Source: Mesorhizobium hawassense (GTDB taxonomy: Bacteria; Pseudomonadota; Alphaproteobacteria; Rhizobiales; Rhizobiaceae). From it: a stretch of 64,000 nt of DNA. Made by a program: the position numbers and the translations under genes. How positions within the stretch are numbered: position 1 is the stretch's first letter; each line of letters opens with the position of its first letter. The stretch covers positions 124,001-188,000 of the forward strand of contig NZ_QMBP01000014.1 of assembly GCF_003289945.1 (NCBI RefSeq), read 5' to 3'. Below are positions 17,559-25,799 of the stretch, one piece after another. The notes beneath the pieces were generated by a model, which saw only the letters and a program-made list of their open reading frames with translations, had not been told where the DNA came from and ran no database searches.

Positions 17559-18551
17559 TCAGCTTTCAAAGATGGTCCCGGCATTGGCTGCCCGCGCGCG
17601 GTCGCGAGCCAGGGTAGCGATCGCGGTGTCCTGCACGCCGGTGCCGGTGAGGTCGGCGATGGTGATGTCGCTTGCCGAGCGTCGTCCGTGTTTCTCCCCG
17701 GCAATGATCTGGCCGAGCTCGGTGATCTCGGCGTCGGCCGCCATCACGCCCGCTTCGATTGCGTGATGGAGCTCGCCGAGGCGCCGCGTCTGCTTGGCGC
17801 TGTCGGCGACGTAGAGATCGGCCATGCGCAGGATGGCCGGCGCGATCTCGTTCTTGTGCTCGGCATCCGAGCCCATGGCGGTGATGTGCTGGCCGGCGGA
17901 AATGAAACCGGGCTTGATCAGCAGCTCGGTTGACGGCGTGGTGGTGACGATGATGTCGGCGCCGGCTGCCGCATTCGCCGCATCCGGTTCGGCCCGCACC
18001 ATGATGCCGAGCTTGTCGCGCAGGCGGGCAGCGGTTGCCTCGGCTTTGGCGGCGTCGCGCGCCCAGATGCGCGCTTCCTGGATCGGCCTAACGAGACGCA
18101 GCGCTTCCAATTGCAAGCCGGCCTGCAAGCCGGCGCCGAAGATCGCCGCTACTTTGGAGTCCTCGCGCGACAGATGCTTGGCCGCGACCGCGCCGGCGGC
18201 GGCCGTGCGGATATCGGTCAGATAGCCATTGTCGAGCAGCAACGCCTCGACCACGCCGGTTTTGGCTGAAAGCAGCACCATCATGCCGCCGCCGCTCGGC
18301 AAGCCGAGCGTCGGATTGTCGAAGAAGCCGGAACTTATCTTGACGGCGAAACCGTCTATGCCGGGCACATAGGCCGACTTCACGTCGACCTCGCCTCGAT
18401 GCTCGTGGATGTCGAGCCGCAGAATCGGCGGCATCGCCACCGGCAGCGTCGCCAAGGCGCGAAAAGCGCTCTCGACGCAGGCGATGGCGTCCAGGTCGAG
18501 CGTCACGATCTTGCGTAGCTCGGCTTCTGTGAGGATGGTCATGCGGCTCAT
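17559..18551 (-). CDS. eutC: ornithine cyclodeaminase/mu-crystallin family, ectoine utilisation EutC
   Basis: 330 residues. The family's SGFFDNPTLGLPSGGGMMVLLSAKTG and Rossmann site AAIFGAGLQAGLQLEALR are clear, with RTAAAGAVAAKHL before it. The start ATG overlaps the eutB stop. EutA, EutB and EutC are thought to convert the hydroxylated intermediate of hydroxyectoine into diaminobutyrate; EutC probably acts as an NAD-dependent dehydrogenase/deaminase step. The exact reaction is inferred from other species. Confidence 0.92.
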   Translation of the reverse strand: MSRMTILTEAELRKIVTLDLDAIACVESAFRALATLPVAMPPILRLDIHEHRGEVDVKSAYVPGIDGFAVKISSGFFDNPTLGLPSGGGMMVLLSAKTGVVEALLLDNGYLTDIRTAAAGAVAAKHLSREDSKVAAIFGAGLQAGLQLEALRLVRPIQEARIWARDAAKAEATAARLRDKLGIMVRAEPDAANAAAGADIIVTTTPSTELLIKPGFISAGQHITAMGSDAEHKNEIAPAILRMADLYVADSAKQTRRLGELHHAIEAGVMAADAEITELGQIIAGEKHGRRSASDITIADLTGTGVQDTAIATLARDRARAANAGTIFES

Positions 18552-19546
18552 GCGACGCGCTCCGTTGCTGTGGCCGCCTCGCCGCAGACGATGCGACGAT
18601 GCAGGGCCATGTCGATGTTGCGGCCGGAGAGGATGAGCACGGTTGGGCCGCTTACGCCGACCTTGTCGGCGAGCAGCGCGCCGATTCCGACGGCGCCGGC
18701 GCCCTCGACGATCTCGCGTTCCTGCTCATAGGCATGGCGGATGCCGGCCGCGATCTCGTCCTCGGAAAGCAGTATGACGTCGTCGAGCAGGTCACGGCAC
18801 ATGGCGAAGGTCAGCCGGTTGTCGAGACCGATGCCGCCGCCGAGCGAGTCCGCCAATGTCGCGAGTTCCTCGACCTGCACCGGACGGCCGGCATCGAGGC
18901 TTGCTTTCATCGCCGCGCCCCGCGCCATCGAGATGCCGATGACCTTGGTATTCGGGCTGATACCTTTGACAGCAGCCGCGACACCGGATGCGAGCCCGCC
19001 GCCGGAGAGTGGGACCAACACCGCCGCGGCATCCGGCGCCTGCTCCATGATCTCCAGCCCGAGCGTGCCTTGCCCGGCGATGATATCGGGATGGTCGAAA
19101 GGCGGCAGCATGACCATCCTTTCCTCGGCTACCAGCCTGTCGACTTCCTGCTGGGCGTCGTCCTGGCTGTTGCCGACAATGCGGACATCCGCGCCGAGGC
19201 GGCGGATGGCGTCGAGTTTATTCTCTGGCACCAGCTTCGACATGCAGATCACCGCGCGAATGCCTTCGAGCTTCGCCGCAAGCGCCAGCGCGCGGCCGTG
19301 ATTGCCGGTTGATGCGGCGACGACGCCGCGCGATTTTTGTTCCGGGGTCAACGCTGCGATGGCGTTGGAGGCACCGCGCAATTTGAAGGCGCCGGTGGTC
19401 TGGTGATGTTCCAGCTTGAGGTGAACAGGGTGCCCCACACGCTCCGACAGGCTTTGCGACAGCACGCAGGGTGTCCGCTCGACCTTTCCGGCAATGCGTT
19501 CGCGTGCAGCACGAATATGCTGAAGCTCGACTGTCATTTCGTTCAC
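18548..19546 (-). CDS. eutB: PLP-dependent threonine dehydratase-like enzyme EutB
   Basis: 332 residues from a GTG at 19546 whose last bases overlap the eutA stop (GTGA); an ATG three codons in (19537) is an alternative. The PLP lysine is in TTGAFKLRGASNAI, the phosphate loop in VPLSGGGLASGVAAA, and ASTGNHGRALALAAK is typical of fold-type II dehydratases. It probably eliminates water from 3-hydroxy-2,4-diaminobutyrate in hydroxyectoine breakdown. Its stop overlaps the eutC start. Confidence 0.92.
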   Translation of the reverse strand: MNEMTVELQHIRAARERIAGKVERTPCVLSQSLSERVGHPVHLKLEHHQTTGAFKLRGASNAIAALTPEQKSRGVVAASTGNHGRALALAAKLEGIRAVICMSKLVPENKLDAIRRLGADVRIVGNSQDDAQQEVDRLVAEERMVMLPPFDHPDIIAGQGTLGLEIMEQAPDAAAVLVPLSGGGLASGVAAAVKGISPNTKVIGISMARGAAMKASLDAGRPVQVEELATLADSLGGGIGLDNRLTFAMCRDLLDDVILLSEDEIAAGIRHAYEQEREIVEGAGAVGIGALLADKVGVSGPTVLILSGRNIDMALHRRIVCGEAATATERVA

Positions 19547-20328
19547 TGCGCCAGCGGCTTCGTCCACAGCCGGCCGAATTCCGGCCGCGACGCCTCGTCG
19601 CCGCAAAGCCGCAGGCAATTCCAGGCGCTTGCCTGGTTGCTGGTGACGACGGGACGTCCGATCGCCTCTTCGATGCCGGGGACGGCGAGCGCGGCGCGCA
19701 ACGCCGTGCACGACACGAACAGCGCATCGGCCTGCGGATGCATGACCTTGCGCGCCAGTTCGACCAGGGACGCCGGTGTGATCCGCGCCATCTCGCGGTC
19801 GTCTTCGAAGCCGAGGCAGGTGAAGCTCTGGATGTCGAAGCCGTGCGCCGCGAAATAGGCGGCCATCGGCCGGCTGGTTTCGACTGTATAGGGGGTGAGG
19901 ATGCTGATGCGCTTCACCCCAAAAGCGTTCAGGCCGCGAACGCCGGCCATCGGCGGGGTGACCACAGGCACACCCGGTTTGGCCGCCTGGATCGCAGCTT
20001 CGATCTCGGCGTCGCCGATCACCACGGAAGCAGACGTGCACGAGTAGCAGACGGCATCGAGCGGCTCGTCCGGCAGGATGAGCGCCGCGCCTGCCGAAAG
20101 CGACGGCTGCATCTTGCGCAAATTCTCCGGTGTGGTCGGATTGGCGTAGGGGATGCGCGCGACATAGACGCCGATGCGCTCGCTCGCCACCATGCGGCGG
20201 AAGTCGACCTCGCTGGTGTGGTCGGTCGCGAGCGCAATCAGGCCGACGCGCTTTTCCAGCGGGCGCTGATCGAGTTTCGGGCGCGCCGTTTCGAGGCGAA
20301 TCTCGGGCAGCGGTCTCATCACTTTCAT
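19543..20328 (-). CDS. eutA: maleate isomerase/Asp-Glu racemase-like protein EutA
   Basis: 261 residues from the ATG at 20328, overlapping the ehuD stop; an ATG at 20319 is also possible. Two conserved cysteine segments of the racemase/decarboxylase fold are visible: CYSCTSASVVIGD and LFVSCTALRAA. The best guess is an epimerase/racemase acting on the hydroxylated diaminobutyrate intermediate. It lies in the standard ehuABCD-eutABC order. Confidence 0.9.
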   Translation of the reverse strand: MKVMRPLPEIRLETARPKLDQRPLEKRVGLIALATDHTSEVDFRRMVASERIGVYVARIPYANPTTPENLRKMQPSLSAGAALILPDEPLDAVCYSCTSASVVIGDAEIEAAIQAAKPGVPVVTPPMAGVRGLNAFGVKRISILTPYTVETSRPMAAYFAAHGFDIQSFTCLGFEDDREMARITPASLVELARKVMHPQADALFVSCTALRAALAVPGIEEAIGRPVVTSNQASAWNCLRLCGDEASRPEFGRLWTKPLAQ

Positions 20329-20984
20329 CTTTCGATCCTGCCGTAGCGATGCTCCAGCCAGCGTAAGAGCACGACGGAGCAGAGGCTGATGACGAGGAAG
20401 AAGGCGCCGACCAGCGTCATCGGTTCGATATAGCGGTAGTAGGTGTTGGCGACGCTCTTGGCCTGGTTCATCAGCTCCAGCACGGTGATCGCCGACAGCA
20501 GCGGCGTCTCTTTGAACATGGCGATGAAATAATTGGCCAAGGCCGGGATCATCGGCGGGATCGCCTGCGGCAGGATGATATGCGTCCAGGTGTGGCGGCC
20601 GTTGAGATTGCAGGCCTTTGCCGCCTCCCACTGGCCGCGCGGCACATTGTCGATGCCGGCGCGGTAGACCTCGGCCGTATAGGTGCCGTAGTGCAGGCCG
20701 AGCCCGATCACGCCCGCCACCAGCGGCGGCAACAGGATGCCGATATCGGGCAGGACGTAGAAGATGAAATAGAGCTGCACCAGCAGCGGCGTGCCACGGA
20801 TGAACTCGGCGAACCAGCCGACGCTGCGCGAGACGAACCGGTTCTCCGAGCGCCGCGCCAGCGCTATCCCAAGCCCGACGATCGCGGCCAGGATCGATCC
20901 GAGGATGGTGGCCAGGATGGTGATCTTCACACCCTGGATCAGGGTCGGCATGATCTCCCGGACGAAATCCCAATCCCAGGCCAT
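20325..20984 (-). CDS. ehuD: ectoine/hydroxyectoine ABC transporter permease EhuD
   Basis: 219 residues of the HisMQ-type polar amino acid permease family, with five or so membrane helices. The EAA loop is YRAGIDNVPRGQWEAAKACNLNGRHTWTHIILPQAIPPMIPALANYFI. It forms the membrane channel with EhuC. It overlaps ehuC at its start (TGATG) and eutA at its end (ATGA). Confidence 0.95.
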   Translation of the reverse strand: MAWDWDFVREIMPTLIQGVKITILATILGSILAAIVGLGIALARRSENRFVSRSVGWFAEFIRGTPLLVQLYFIFYVLPDIGILLPPLVAGVIGLGLHYGTYTAEVYRAGIDNVPRGQWEAAKACNLNGRHTWTHIILPQAIPPMIPALANYFIAMFKETPLLSAITVLELMNQAKSVANTYYRYIEPMTLVGAFFLVISLCSVVLLRWLEHRYGRIER

Positions 20985-21643
20985 CAGACACGCACTCCAT
21001 CAAGGCCGCGCGCCATGCGGCGCTCCAGCGTGCGCACGCCCCACGAGATGATCAGCGCCAGCGCGAAATAGATGATCAGCACGGACAGGAACGGCATCAG
21101 CGTGCTGCCGGTCTGCGAACGCACCACCTGCGCCTGGAAGGTCAGGTCGGCGAGCGAGATCAGCGAGACGACCGAGGTCGCCTTGAGCAGCTCGATGGCG
21201 TTGTTGCCGAAGGTCGGCAGCATGACGAGCAGCGCCTGCGGCAGGATGACGTGGCGCATGCCTTGCCAGCGGCCGAGATTGAGCGCCGTGCAGGCCTCAT
21301 ATTGCTCGCGGCCGACCGACAGGATGGCGCCGCGCACCACTTCCGCCGCATAGGCGCCGACATTCAAGCCCAGCGCCAGCACGCCAGCCTGCAGCGGCGT
21401 CAGCGACAGGCCGGCGAAAGGCAGCACGAAATAGGCCCAGAACAGCTGGACGAAGATAGAGGTGCCGCGGAAGAACTCGATATAGGTCGTGGCCAAGGCG
21501 CGCACGATGAAGAAGCGTGACACGCGCCCCATCCCGGCAAGAAAGGCCATGATCAGCGCCAGCACCGACCCCATCAGCGTCAGCTCGATGGTGACAAGCG
21601 CTCCCTGCAATATCAGGCCGAGATAGCCGGACCACTGGGTCAT
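20984..21643 (-). CDS. ehuC: ectoine/hydroxyectoine ABC transporter permease EhuC
   Basis: 219 residues, homologous to EhuD. The EAA loop is VRGAILSVGREQYEACTALNLGRWQGMRHVILPQALLVMLPTFGNNAI, and the N-terminal IELTLMGSVLALIMAFLAGMGR and FFRGTSIFVQLFWAYFVLP are typical. It pairs with EhuD in the inner membrane. It is separated from ehuB by a 209-base gap holding a repeat element with two hairpins, which may give lower permease than binding-protein expression. Confidence 0.95.
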   Translation of the reverse strand: MTQWSGYLGLILQGALVTIELTLMGSVLALIMAFLAGMGRVSRFFIVRALATTYIEFFRGTSIFVQLFWAYFVLPFAGLSLTPLQAGVLALGLNVGAYAAEVVRGAILSVGREQYEACTALNLGRWQGMRHVILPQALLVMLPTFGNNAIELLKATSVVSLISLADLTFQAQVVRSQTGSTLMPFLSVLIIYFALALIISWGVRTLERRMARGLDGVRV

Positions 21644-21671
21644 AGGGTTCCAACGTTTGCGTTCTTGGGTG

Positions 21672-21839
21672 CTTCTCCCCGATCAACGGGGGGAAGATGC
21701 CGGTTCACCCTCCGTAGCTGCAGCGTAGCTGATGCGGAGGACGGGCAGGCAGATGAGGGGCAGCGCTAGCTTCTCTAAACTCGGCGCCGCCCCTCATCCG
21801 GCCCTTCGGGCCACCTTCTCCCCGTGAACGGGGAGAAGG
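21672..21839. repeat. Rhizobiales mosaic repeat with two hairpins inside the ehu operon
   Basis: The gap between ehuB and ehuC has a hairpin at each end: CTTCTCCCCG/CGGGGGGAAG (21672-21696) and an 11-bp stem CCTTCTCCCCG/CGGGGAGAAGG (21814-21839). The right part, CCCCTCATCCGGCCCTTCGG followed by GCCACCTTCTCC, is a phrase I know as common between genes in rhizobia. It is probably a RIME-like dispersed element; here it may also act as a transcript-stabilising or attenuating structure. Confidence 0.7.
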
Positions 21840-21852
21840 CAAAGGCCGCGCC

Positions 21853-22704
21853 TCACTTCGCGGCGCAGAGCTTGTCGCGCGTCGTCGACATCGCCGCCTT
21901 GGCGGAGAAGCCGTAGGGCTCGATGATCTTGGCGAACTCGCCGGACTTCTTCATCTTGGCGAGCTCGACGTCATAGGCATCGCGCAGCGCCTCGTCGCCC
22001 TTCTTGAAGGCGGCGCCGTCGCAATAGACCGGCGCGCCCTGCACCGGCGCGATCACTTCGAGGTTCGGGTCATTCGCCTTCTTCATCAGGTCGTTGATAG
22101 ACAGAACGGGGAGCGAATAAGCGTCGATGCGGCCGTCCTGCACCATCTTCAGCCCGCTCTGGCCGTCCGGCACGACGATGACGCGGTCGCGCGGCACGCC
22201 GGCATTGAGCGCCAGCTTCTCCTCAGTGCCGCCGCCGGGCGCACCGACAGTTGCAGAGGCGTCCTTGGCGATGTCCTCGTAGCTCTTGAAGCCCTTCGGA
22301 TTGCCCTTCTTCACCAGCATCGCTTCGGCATCGCAAAGCACCGGCTCGGAATAGGCGACCGCCGCGCAGCGCTCCGGCTTCATGAACAGGCCGGCGGTGA
22401 CGACGTCGAAGCGGCCGGCCTGCAGGCCGGGGATCATGGCGCCATATTCGGAGATCGAGGCGACGATGTCGTTGACGCCGAGACGCTTGAAGATCTCGCG
22501 CGCCACGTCGGGCGCCGCGCCCGAAACCTTGCCGTCGGCGGCCACTGCCGTATAGGGCGGCTCGTTGGCGATGGCGACGCGGGCAAAGCCCTGCTGCTTG
22601 AGCTGCTCCAGCTTGGCGTCATCCGCCGACTGCGCGCCGGAAGCGAGCAGCATCGTGGAGATCGCAAGGCCGGCGACGCCAGCCAGAATGCCAAGTTTCT
22701 TCAT
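21853..22704 (-). CDS. ehuB: ectoine/hydroxyectoine-binding protein EhuB
   Basis: 283 residues from the ATG at 22704. It has a signal peptide (MKKLGILAGVAGLAISTMLLASGAQSA) and a type-2 periplasmic amino-acid-binding fold (ARVAIANEPPYTAVAADGKVSGAAPDVAREIFKRLG, GLQAGRFDVVTAGLFMKPER, RIDAYSLPVLSINDLM). It captures ectoine and hydroxyectoine in the periplasm and delivers them to EhuCD. Two cysteine pairs (ERCA/VLCD; VYCD/KLCA) could be disulphides. It lies 92 bases after ehuA. Confidence 0.95.
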   Translation of the reverse strand: MKKLGILAGVAGLAISTMLLASGAQSADDAKLEQLKQQGFARVAIANEPPYTAVAADGKVSGAAPDVAREIFKRLGVNDIVASISEYGAMIPGLQAGRFDVVTAGLFMKPERCAAVAYSEPVLCDAEAMLVKKGNPKGFKSYEDIAKDASATVGAPGGGTEEKLALNAGVPRDRVIVVPDGQSGLKMVQDGRIDAYSLPVLSINDLMKKANDPNLEVIAPVQGAPVYCDGAAFKKGDEALRDAYDVELAKMKKSGEFAKIIEPYGFSAKAAMSTTRDKLCAAK

Positions 22705-22796
22705 TGTTCCCAACTCCTTGTTCTTTCTTGGTTTGCTTGGTTTTGCGACGGCTCTCGTCGCCTTGGGACGGCTTGCGCCGCCCATTTGCATTGCGG

Positions 22797-23582
22797 TCAG
22801 ACGCGATGTCCGGCCGCGATGATCTTCTTCAGGAAGCCCTGCGTGCGTTCCTGTTTGGGATGGCGGAAAATCTCATCGGGCTTGCCTTCCTCGACGATCC
22901 TGCCGCGGTCGAAGAACAGCACGCGGTCGGCAAAGTCGTGAGCGAAGCCCATCTCATGGGTCACCAGAAGCATCGTCATGTCGGTCTCGGCGGCGAGCTT
23001 GCGCATGACGTTGAGCACCTCCTCGACCAGTTCCGGGTCGAGCGCCGAGGTGACCTCGTCGAACAGCATGATCTTGGGCGACAGCGCCAGCGCCCTGGCG
23101 ATCGCCACGCGCTGCTTCTGGCCGCCGGAAAGTTGAGCCGGCATGCTCTTCGCCTTATCGGCGAGGCCGACCATGTCGAGCAGTTCCATCGCCCGCTTCT
23201 CTGCGGCGGCGCGCGGCGTGCCCTTGGTCAGCATCGGCGCCAGGGTCACGTTGTCCATGACGCATTTGTGCGGGAACAGATTGAACAGCTGGAAGACCAT
23301 GCCGATCTTCTGACGCATCTTGGCCAGGTGCCGCTCGTCGGCCGGCAGCAGCTGCCCGTTGCGTTCCATGTGGTAGAGCTGCTCGCCGTCGACCTGGATG
23401 TGGCCGCCGTCGATCTTTTCCAGCGTCATCAGGATGCGCAGGATCGTCGTCTTGCCGGAGCCGGACGGACCGATCAGCGCCAGCTTCTCGCCGGGCATGA
23501 CCTGCATCGACAGGCCGTCCAGCACCTTGAAGGCGCCGAAGCTCTTCGAAATCGCATCAACCTTGATGATGGGCGCGGGCAA
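22797..23582 (-). CDS. ehuA: ectoine/hydroxyectoine ABC transporter ATPase EhuA
   Basis: 261 residues. The start is TTG at 23582, chosen because a GGGGA ribosome site lies 7 bases upstream and the ATG at 23587 is out of frame. The ABC signatures are complete: Walker A GPSGSGKTT, Q-loop GMVFQLFNLFPHK, signature LSGGQKQRVAIARAL, Walker B IMLFDEVTSALD and H-loop LLVTHEMGFA. It energises EhuCD. It is first in the ehuABCD-eutABC-doeAB operon, and its promoter region carries the EnuR-like sites at 23638-23669. Confidence 0.95.
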   Translation of the reverse strand: MPAPIIKVDAISKSFGAFKVLDGLSMQVMPGEKLALIGPSGSGKTTILRILMTLEKIDGGHIQVDGEQLYHMERNGQLLPADERHLAKMRQKIGMVFQLFNLFPHKCVMDNVTLAPMLTKGTPRAAAEKRAMELLDMVGLADKAKSMPAQLSGGQKQRVAIARALALSPKIMLFDEVTSALDPELVEEVLNVMRKLAAETDMTMLLVTHEMGFAHDFADRVLFFDRGRIVEEGKPDEIFRHPKQERTQGFLKKIIAAGHRV

Positions 23583-23637
23583 TTCATTTCCCCGTTCTGG
23601 AGAAGCCTATGCCCTTAACGATGCGAAACGCGTCAAA

Positions 23638-23669
23638 TCATGTCAATTAGGAAAATAATATCATGACAA
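23638..23669 (-). promoter_or_regulatory. candidate EnuR operator and promoter of the ehu operon
   Basis: TCATGTCAA (23638-23646) and TCATGACAA (23661-23669) are direct repeats 23 bases apart. On the minus strand the first reads TTGACATGA, which contains a perfect -35 hexamer TTGACA. The second reads TTGTCATGATATTA, close to TGTCATGACTTATTA at the enuR start. A MocR-type regulator commonly binds direct repeats over its promoter. The role is inferred. Confidence 0.5.
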
Positions 23670-23707
23670 TATTTCCGACACGGTACGATTTCAGGGCAAT
23701 TTTTGAA

Positions 23708-25093
23708 TCAGATGGCGAGCAGGAGATGCTCCGGATCGCCAAGCAACAGCTTGGCGACAACGCTCAAGCCTGCGCGCAGTTCCCCCTCGGTGGTCGATCC
23801 GAGCGAGATGCGCACGGCCGGATGCCAGGGCGTGTCGGCGATCCGGAACGAGGTGCCCGGCGCGATCGCCACGCCGCGCAGGCGCGCTTGCGACACGAAG
23901 CTCTCTTCCGAGCGGTCGCCCGGCAGTTCGAGCCACAGATGCAGCCCGTCGCGGTGGACGCGATAGTCGACGCCCGCCAGCATTTCGGCGGCGATCTCCT
24001 GGCGGCGTCTTAGCGCCGCGCGCTGCCAGTTGACCAATTCGATCGCCGTGCCGTCATTGACCCATCGCGTCGCGATCTCCGCCACCATCGGCGTCGCCAT
24101 CCAGTTCGAGACGAGGTGGCGGTTGGCGACCGCTGCGACATAGCGGTCCGGCACCGCGAGATAGCCGATGCGCAAGCCCGGCACGGTGATCTTGGTGAAG
24201 GACGTGACGTAGAGCGTGCGCTCCGGCGCAAAGGCGGCAACCGCCGGCGGCCGGCCTTCGACCAGCGGCCCGAGCACGTCGTTCTCGATGATGGCGATGT
24301 CGTGCTTGCGGGCGACCGCGGCGATCTGCTCGCGACGGATGGCGTCCATCAGCGTCGCCGTCGGGTTGATCACCGAGGGCTGGACGAAGACGGCGCGGAT
24401 GTCCGAGAGGCGGCAAGCCTCGTCGAGCGCCTCGGGGATCAGCCCGTTGCCGTCGATCGGCAGGCCTTCGAGGTTGAAGCCGAGGTAGCGGGCAAGCGGC
24501 ACCAGCGTGTGGTGGCCGATCGCTTCTGTGGCGACGGTCGAGCCGGGCGGCGCCACGCTCATCAGCGCCACGGTCATGCCGGCGGTGGCGCCGTTGGTCA
24601 GGCTGATGTTCTGCGGCGACGCTTCCAGCCCGCAAAGCTTCAGCCACTCGACCGCGACCGCGCGATGGCGCGGAAAAACCATGTTCGGCCGGAACGACAG
24701 CGCCGAGCTCGACGGCAGGTTCTCGGCCAGCCAGCCCAGCGCCTGCTTCATCTTCTCCAGATGCATCGGCTCGCAGACCGGCTTCAGGATCGAAAGGTCG
24801 ATGACCTCGCCAAGCCGCTCCGGGATGTAAGGCGGCTCCGGCTCGCGGCGCTGCGTCTGCACGAAGCTGCCGCGACCGACCTCGCCGGAAATCAGGCCGC
24901 GTCGGATCAGCTCCTCATAGGCGCGGCTGACCGTCTGCACCGAAAGTTTCAGGTCGTCGGCGAGGCGGCGATGCGTCGGCAGTTGCACGCCATTGGCCAG
25001 CCGTCCGTCATGGATGGCGCGGGCGAACTGGTCGGCCAGCGAGAGATAGGCCGGGCGGCGGATGAGAGCAGGATCTGGCTGCCATAATGTCAT
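23708..25093 (-). CDS. enuR: MocR/GntR-type regulator of ectoine utilisation EnuR
   Basis: 461 residues. The N-terminal winged helix (YLSLADQFARAIHDGRLANGVQLPTHRRLADDLKLSVQTVSRAYEELIRRGLISGEVGRGSFV) is GntR type. The remaining ~350 residues are a fold-type I aminotransferase-like domain with the PLP lysine in LYVTSFTKITVPGLRIGYL. In studied bacteria EnuR represses ehu/eut genes until N-alpha-acetyl-diaminobutyrate binds its PLP. It precedes ehuA on the same strand with 125 bases between, and its own start carries GTCATGAC, so self-control is likely. Confidence 0.92.
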   Translation of the reverse strand: MTLWQPDPALIRRPAYLSLADQFARAIHDGRLANGVQLPTHRRLADDLKLSVQTVSRAYEELIRRGLISGEVGRGSFVQTQRREPEPPYIPERLGEVIDLSILKPVCEPMHLEKMKQALGWLAENLPSSSALSFRPNMVFPRHRAVAVEWLKLCGLEASPQNISLTNGATAGMTVALMSVAPPGSTVATEAIGHHTLVPLARYLGFNLEGLPIDGNGLIPEALDEACRLSDIRAVFVQPSVINPTATLMDAIRREQIAAVARKHDIAIIENDVLGPLVEGRPPAVAAFAPERTLYVTSFTKITVPGLRIGYLAVPDRYVAAVANRHLVSNWMATPMVAEIATRWVNDGTAIELVNWQRAALRRRQEIAAEMLAGVDYRVHRDGLHLWLELPGDRSEESFVSQARLRGVAIAPGTSFRIADTPWHPAVRISLGSTTEGELRAGLSVVAKLLLGDPEHLLLAI

Positions 25094-25101
25094 GACTTAT
25101 T
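25086..25101 (-). promoter_or_regulatory. TGTCATGAC motif over the enuR start, possible autoregulatory site
   Basis: The plus strand reads AATGTCATGACTTATT across the enuR ATG, with the 8-bp palindrome GTCATGAC. It shares TGTCATGA plus an A/T-rich tail with the minus-strand site at 23661-23670 before ehuA. Bound protein here would block enuR translation start or transcription. This is inference from motif sharing. Confidence 0.4.
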
Positions 25102-25177
25102 AGAGATCGAAATCAGTGCAATTGACAATCGAAATAATGCACCCTCATGGTGTCGCGAACGAAAGGCGGAGCCCCGC

Positions 25178-25669
25178 ATGGCGGCACTTAAACTCGACCC
25201 GATCGACCTCCGGATTCTCGACGCCATCCAGCGCGACGGGCGCATCACCAAGCTGGCGCTGGCCGAGAAGGTCGGCTTGTCGCCGACGCCGTGTTGGATG
25301 CGGCTGCGCAAGCTGGAAAAAGCCGGCATCGTGTCCGGCTATCACGCCGCGATCGCCATGCGGGTCATCGCGCCGGTGGCGACCGTGCTGATGGAGGTGA
25401 CCCTGGCCAACCACCGCCAGGCTGATTTCGACCGGTTCGAGCGAGTGGTGCGCGATGTCCCTGAGATCGTCGCCTGCTGGTCGGTGGGTGGCGGCGTCGA
25501 CTATGTGCTGAAGGTGATGGCGCGCGACATCGACGCCTATCAGCGGCTGGTCGACGGCCTGCTCGAACGCGAGATCGGCATCGACCGTTACTTCACCTAC
25601 ATCGTCACCAAGACGGTCAAGGACGAGACCGTGCTGCCCGTGACCGACCTGCTGCCTGAGCAACCCTGA
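25178..25669 (+). CDS. Lrp/AsnC family regulator of the doe genes (DoeX-like)
   Basis: 163 residues. An AsnC-type helix-turn-helix (LRILDAIQRDGRITKLALAEKVGLSPTPCWMRLRKLEKAGIVSGYHAAI) is followed by the RAM ligand domain (VTLANHRQADFDRFERVVRDVPEIVACWSVGGGVDYVLKVMARDIDAYQRLVD). The gene is divergent from enuR and directly upstream of the plus-strand doe genes, as asnC/doeX is in ectoine clusters. A cluster of AGAGAC-type sequences lies just downstream, before the dehydrogenase. Confidence 0.9.
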   Translation: MAALKLDPIDLRILDAIQRDGRITKLALAEKVGLSPTPCWMRLRKLEKAGIVSGYHAAIAMRVIAPVATVLMEVTLANHRQADFDRFERVVRDVPEIVACWSVGGGVDYVLKVMARDIDAYQRLVDGLLEREIGIDRYFTYIVTKTVKDETVLPVTDLLPEQP

Positions 25670-25673
25670 GCTA

Positions 25674-25768
25674 GAGAGATTGTCTGCGTCGGCCGGCCAT
25701 TAGAGACAAACTCTCTGCATGGTGCGGCCGAAACAGCCTCTCTGTCTCGACCGCGCGACTAGTCTCTC
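25674..25768. promoter_or_regulatory. cluster of AGAGA/TCTCT motifs before the doe genes
   Basis: Four related sequences lie in this 95-base stretch: AGAGAGATTGTCT (25674), AGAGACAAACTCTCT (25702-25716, an inverted repeat with 5-bp arms), CCTCTCTGTCTC (25737) and AGTCTCTCC (25761). Lrp/AsnC proteins often bind several phased sites, so this may be the operator of the adjacent regulator. The phasing is about 20-35 bases and not exact. Confidence 0.4.
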
Positions 25769-25799
25769 CATATCGCCTCGGCACCGGGAGACCTGATCG

